The translations under genes were made by a program, and so were the position numbers. The notes under the pieces were generated by a model that had not been told where the DNA came from, searched no databases, and saw only the letters and a list, made by a program, of their open reading frames with translations. From an uncultured Erysipelotrichaceae bacterium (GTDB lineage Bacteria; Bacillota_I; Bacilli_A; RF39; UBA660): DNA of 55,676 nt. This document shows positions 52,861-55,676 of the stretch, in pieces (the stretch's first letter is position 1; each line of letters opens with the position of its first letter). The stretch spans positions 1-55,676 of the forward strand of contig CACZGA010000009.1 in assembly GCA_902780585.1 (NCBI GenBank). The letters run 5' to 3'.

Positions 52861-55431
52861 TTAATATGGTTTACAATAAAAAGTTCCATCTGGGAAATCT
52901 CTACAATACCATCTATCTATTTCAACACCTACTCTACCTGAGGCTCTTGCTGCGCCTATTTCATTTCCATCAGTGCATTCATAATATTTCTCTGGGGTTG
53001 TATATTCGGTACATTTATCTTCTCCAAAGGCATTTTTTAGAGTTTGTTTGTTTTCCTCATAATAAATACTATCATCATTATATTCTCCCGTTGAATCATT
53101 ATAAGTTGAACCTTCACCATATAAGGTATAGATAATACCATTTCTTTCAAAAGTTACTCCACTGGAAGCTACTCTATCATTTTCTATTCTATGGTTTAAA
53201 ACTACTCTTTTATTAAAGCCATTAAGGGCAGCTTGTGCTTCTCTATATGTAGAACCTAGTTCTGATACTAAAACTCCCTTAGTCTTTTCACCACTTGTTG
53301 AATATACGTAATGATAAGCTTCAGCATCTACAATATAAGGACTCTCCATAGAACCATTACCTGAAGTATATCTTGTTTCTGGTTTTAGAGAAATTACAGG
53401 GCGTACACCGTTACTACGACCAGGATTGTCTCCACTTGGGCTACCATCGGTATCTACGCAATGGACAGATGGATAAGTAATCTCTACTAGAGAGCCTAAC
53501 GAAATAAGCCAGTATTTTTGGCTAGTTTTTCGTTCACTACGATTTTTAAATAAGTTAATTTCCTCATTATAAGTCATTAATCCAACTTTATAAGTTAATT
53601 TAGCTTTATTATTGCTTACACTAAACTTGTCTGTATTATTTAGACAATTTAGATTATTTGTAGTGCTTGAGCCATCGTCAAAAACTAAAGGGACTCCAAC
53701 ATTACCTCCATTTGGGTTCCAGCCATTTGTTTCTTTATTATATTGATCTCGATTATTACAAAAAATAACGTCTTCTAAATAATTCGAATAATTTAACAAG
53801 TATTTTTTGTACCACGCTTCAATGCCAGTTTTTAGGGTTGAACTATTCGTATTTACATCATCATTATAAAGCATTTCGTTTACTGCATCATCTATATTTT
53901 TACCATCTGTAATATCTATGTAATATGGAATGGCTCTTCGTATAGAATATATATAAGATATTGTAGTACACTCACCTGTTGCATTCCAACAGGTGTAATG
54001 ATGGTTATTTATACTAGTACTGTTTGTACTATCCTCAAAATTCCAAAAACTAACACTATCATTGTTTAAAGTATACATTCCAGTATTTTCATTATAGGTA
54101 AATCCTTCTGAGTATTTATTTATTTCTACCTTTTTGTATTTTAGTGAAGTTTCACTAGTAGATGTTGTATACCAAAGATCACTGCAGGTATTGTTAATTG
54201 CATTTTTACATACATACTTTTTTGTTCCTATATCACTATAACTGTTGAGCCAATCACTCCTATAAATTGTCGTTGGGTTATTAATAGTAAATGTTCCATT
54301 TCCATTATCAGTGTAACTGTCTCCATATGTATATGTGTAATTAAAATCGGCTAATGTATGGCTTAATGAATCATTTAATTCAAAATAATACATTGTTGTA
54401 TTATTAACTCCAGCAATGTAGTTTACTCTTGTAGATGTGTAGTTTACCCTATTATGGAAAAATGTATATTCTCCAACTAAATTTTGATAATCTGTAGTTG
54501 TGCTAATTTGATATGGGCTATCTAAATTATATACATCTGAAACTGGGCTTCCCCATACTGCGTTGTGAGCGTACAAAATGGTTGTTGATATAGTTGTAGT
54601 TGAAAAAATTGTTTCTGTAAAATCCATTATTTTACTATTGTATTGATATCTGGTGTTATACATGTAGCCGCCATCTGCAATAGATGAACTTTTATTAGAA
54701 AATTGTAGTATACCAAATTGGGAATAATGAGAATTTGTGCTTATTCGTATTGCATAGGCATATGTGGTATTGTAATATGATTCTACTAAATATATATTTT
54801 CACATGTACCATCAACACTAGCATTTTTGCAGGTATATTTTCCAATTAAATTAGGGGCTGTTGTGTCATTCCATGATGCTTGTTCTGTAGTACCAGCTAC
54901 TTGAAATAATTGAGTGTCGGAATCATAGGTATAATCCGTTCCGTACCAATAATTACCTGCTAAAGACATATAAATAGATTTATTATATCCAACATGGTTT
55001 CCTCTAGTTGATAAACACTGACCGTTTTCTGCTTCACCGTTATAAATCATTTTTACTCCGCCAGTATCAGTAGTACGAAACATTTGCCAACAATGGCCTG
55101 CAAATAATACATTTTTTTTATCTTGGATTGTGGTGGCTTCTGTACTGTTATTTGAATACCAATAGTATATGCTTTTTGATGGTTCTTCTATAATTGAATC
55201 TTGATGTTCTCCAGTATATTCTTTAGCTAGCCCACCAGTTGTGGCTTCTTTTTTAAAGACATTATAAAGGGTTGGCTGTAGATACTCTTTTACAGTAACA
55301 TCCCCATCTATTGTTAATTCAGTACTAAGAAGAGAATAACCAATTCCTAAGAACAAAAAAACTACTAAAATACTATTTAGTAGGAATATTTTTCTAGTAT
55401 GTAATTTTTTTCTTCTTTTTCTTCGTTTCAT
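52861..55431 (-). CDS. Cys-containing surface protein with extra C-terminal domain (first of three paralogues)
   Basis: About 856 residues. Anchor Leu-Gly-Ile-Gly-Tyr-Ser-Leu-Leu-Ser-Thr-Glu-Leu near 30-42, conserved Phe-Ala-Gly-His-Cys-Trp-Gln-Met block, Tyr-Thr-Cys repeats and the Gly-Val-Arg-Pro-Val-Ile-Ser-Leu-Lys-Pro block as in the neighbours. It then continues for about 165 residues that the neighbours lack. This tail has Thr-Phe-Glu-Arg-Asn-Gly-Ile-Ile-Tyr, Phe-Gly-Glu-Asp-Lys-Cys, a Cys-containing Tyr-Tyr-Glu-Cys and a final Tyr-Cys-Lys-Pro-Tyr, a beta-rich, disulfide-containing fold possibly pilin-like. I start at the ATG at 55431, after AAGGTAGAAAAT; the open frame extends to 55485 but its first 18 residues are not shared with the paralogues. 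Confidence 0.75.
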   Translation of the reverse strand: MKRRKRRKKLHTRKIFLLNSILVVFLFLGIGYSLLSTELTIDGDVTVKEYLQPTLYNVFKKEATTGGLAKEYTGEHQDSIIEEPSKSIYYWYSNNSTEATTIQDKKNVLFAGHCWQMFRTTDTGGVKMIYNGEAENGQCLSTRGNHVGYNKSIYMSLAGNYWYGTDYTYDSDTQLFQVAGTTEQASWNDTTAPNLIGKYTCKNASVDGTCENIYLVESYYNTTYAYAIRISTNSHYSQFGILQFSNKSSSIADGGYMYNTRYQYNSKIMDFTETIFSTTTISTTILYAHNAVWGSPVSDVYNLDSPYQISTTTDYQNLVGEYTFFHNRVNYTSTRVNYIAGVNNTTMYYFELNDSLSHTLADFNYTYTYGDSYTDNGNGTFTINNPTTIYRSDWLNSYSDIGTKKYVCKNAINNTCSDLWYTTSTSETSLKYKKVEINKYSEGFTYNENTGMYTLNNDSVSFWNFEDSTNSTSINNHHYTCWNATGECTTISYIYSIRRAIPYYIDITDGKNIDDAVNEMLYNDDVNTNSSTLKTGIEAWYKKYLLNYSNYLEDVIFCNNRDQYNKETNGWNPNGGNVGVPLVFDDGSSTTNNLNCLNNTDKFSVSNNKAKLTYKVGLMTYNEEINLFKNRSERKTSQKYWLISLGSLVEITYPSVHCVDTDGSPSGDNPGRSNGVRPVISLKPETRYTSGNGSMESPYIVDAEAYHYVYSTSGEKTKGVLVSELGSTYREAQAALNGFNKRVVLNHRIENDRVASSGVTFERNGIIYTLYGEGSTYNDSTGEYNDDSIYYEENKQTLKNAFGEDKCTEYTTPEKYYECTDGNEIGAARASGRVGVEIDRWYCRDFPDGTFYCKPY

Positions 55432-55452
55432 ATTTTCTACCTTACTATTTAT

Positions 55453-55461
55453 ATTATAGCA
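55453..55461 (-). promoter_or_regulatory. Extended -10 promoter of the first surface gene
   Basis: TGCTATAAT on the - strand (55461-55453), 22 bases before the start codon, as in the other two paralogues. Confidence 0.5.
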
Positions 55462-55472
55462 TATTTTTTTAT

Positions 55473-55495
55473 AAAAAAAGAACAAAAATTTGTTC
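55473..55495 (-). terminator. Intrinsic terminator of the HD-domain gene
   Basis: GAACAAA-AA-TTTGTTC (55480-55495) is followed on the - strand by T7. It lies just after the stop at 55500. Confidence 0.75.
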
Positions 55496-55499
55496 CTTT

Positions 55500-55676
55500 T
55501 TAATCGATTATTTGATTATCAGTGTCAAATGGTACTAGGATACATTTCTTAGAGGCTAGAAAGTCACACATATGGACAAAATTTTGGTATTTAGTAGTTG
55601 GTTTTTCTAATACTTCTTCACCATTATAATCTGTTGTCCAAGGACCCATATGTGTTTTAATTACATCAGCCATAAA
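55500..55676 (-). CDS. HD-domain phosphohydrolase-like protein, C-terminal end (partial)
   Basis: The - strand is open from the right edge to a TAA at 55500-55502 (58 residues). Residues include Ala-Asp-Val-Ile-Lys-Thr-His-Met-Gly-Pro-Trp-Thr, then Thr-Lys-Tyr-Gln-Asn-Phe-Val-His-Met-Cys-Asp-Phe-Leu-Ala-Ser-Lys. His-Met-Gly-x-Trp followed by Val-His-x-x-Asp-x-x-Ala-Ser is the end pattern of HD-superfamily metal hydrolases. The active-site start lies outside the window. Assignment tentative. Confidence 0.55.
   Translation of the reverse strand, partial: FMADVIKTHMGPWTTDYNGEEVLEKPTTKYQNFVHMCDFLASKKCILVPFDTDNQIID

Overview
The window is about 55.7 kb of very AT-rich DNA with short intergenic gaps, strong AGGAGG-type ribosome binding sites, simple intrinsic terminators and standard stop codons (TGA is used as stop; Trp is TGG). 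Gene content (YneF, MutL with an endonuclease motif, UvrC, DUF-like lipoproteins, type IV pseudopilins, InlB B-repeat and DUF6273-like surface proteins) points to a small-genome, low-GC Bacillota. An uncultured gut Bacilli/RF39- or Erysipelotrichia-like lineage is my best guess. This is inference from style and family content, not a placement. I see no CRISPR array, insertion sequence, prophage or integrase.

Layout. 1-6.1 kb: the end of a transglutaminase-like gene converges on a DNA-repair/tRNA-modification operon (two membrane proteins, mutL, miaA) preceded by uvrC. 6.2-9.9 kb: a Cys-rich protein is divergent from an XRE-CYTH fusion, followed by a PP-loop ATPase with an unknown N-terminal domain and yneF. 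10-15.7 kb: an MscS channel, transketolase and a P-type Ca2+-like ATPase. 15.8-22.2 kb: a beta-helix/InlB-type surface protein, an SDR oxidoreductase, a 704-residue protein built from five ~150-residue repeats, and an unknown 234-residue protein. 22.2-25.5 kb: a candidate structured small RNA, tRNA-Thr(CGU), a GDPD phosphodiesterase, tRNA-Arg(CCG), a lipoprotein and an esterase. 25.5-32.4 kb: two PlsC-like acyltransferases, then a coherent NAD salvage operon (pncB-nadE-prs-nadD-nadK plus a degenerate glutamate-racemase-like gene). The operon is headed by a leader RNA with a long hairpin and an intrinsic terminator placed before the first RBS, and its first gene pncB is broken by an out-of-frame internal deletion. 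32.5-35.9 kb: two paralogous unknown proteins. 36-37.9 kb: an OmpR-type two-component system. 38-41.6 kb: small unknown genes, a NT5C-like HAD phosphatase and a PDZ-Lon-like (SepM/YlbL-type) protease. 41.7-46.1 kb: two prepilin-like proteins divergent from a compact PilB ATPase with a ~310-residue acidic/proline-rich tail. 46.1-48.5 kb: unknowns and thymidylate kinase. 48.6-55.4 kb: three tandem paralogous Cys-containing surface proteins, one with a deletion that breaks it. The window ends in an HD-domain gene fragment.

How the parts fit. The NAD operon supplies nicotinate phosphoribosyltransferase, its co-substrate PRPP (Prs), adenylyltransferase (NadD), amidating synthetase (NadE) and NAD kinase, i.e. 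the Preiss-Handler salvage route to NADP. The pilus ATPase and two prepilins form a partial type IV filament module lacking visible platform, retraction and peptidase genes. The surface proteins share one N-terminal membrane-anchor style (ending in a Gly-x-Gly-Tyr-Ser motif) and probably display disulfide-bearing domains outside the cell.

Most promising unknowns: the NAD-operon leader RNA, the 22.27-22.43 kb structured RNA, the five-repeat protein, the XRE-CYTH fusion, the tailed PilB, and the inactive MurI-like protein inside the NAD operon.
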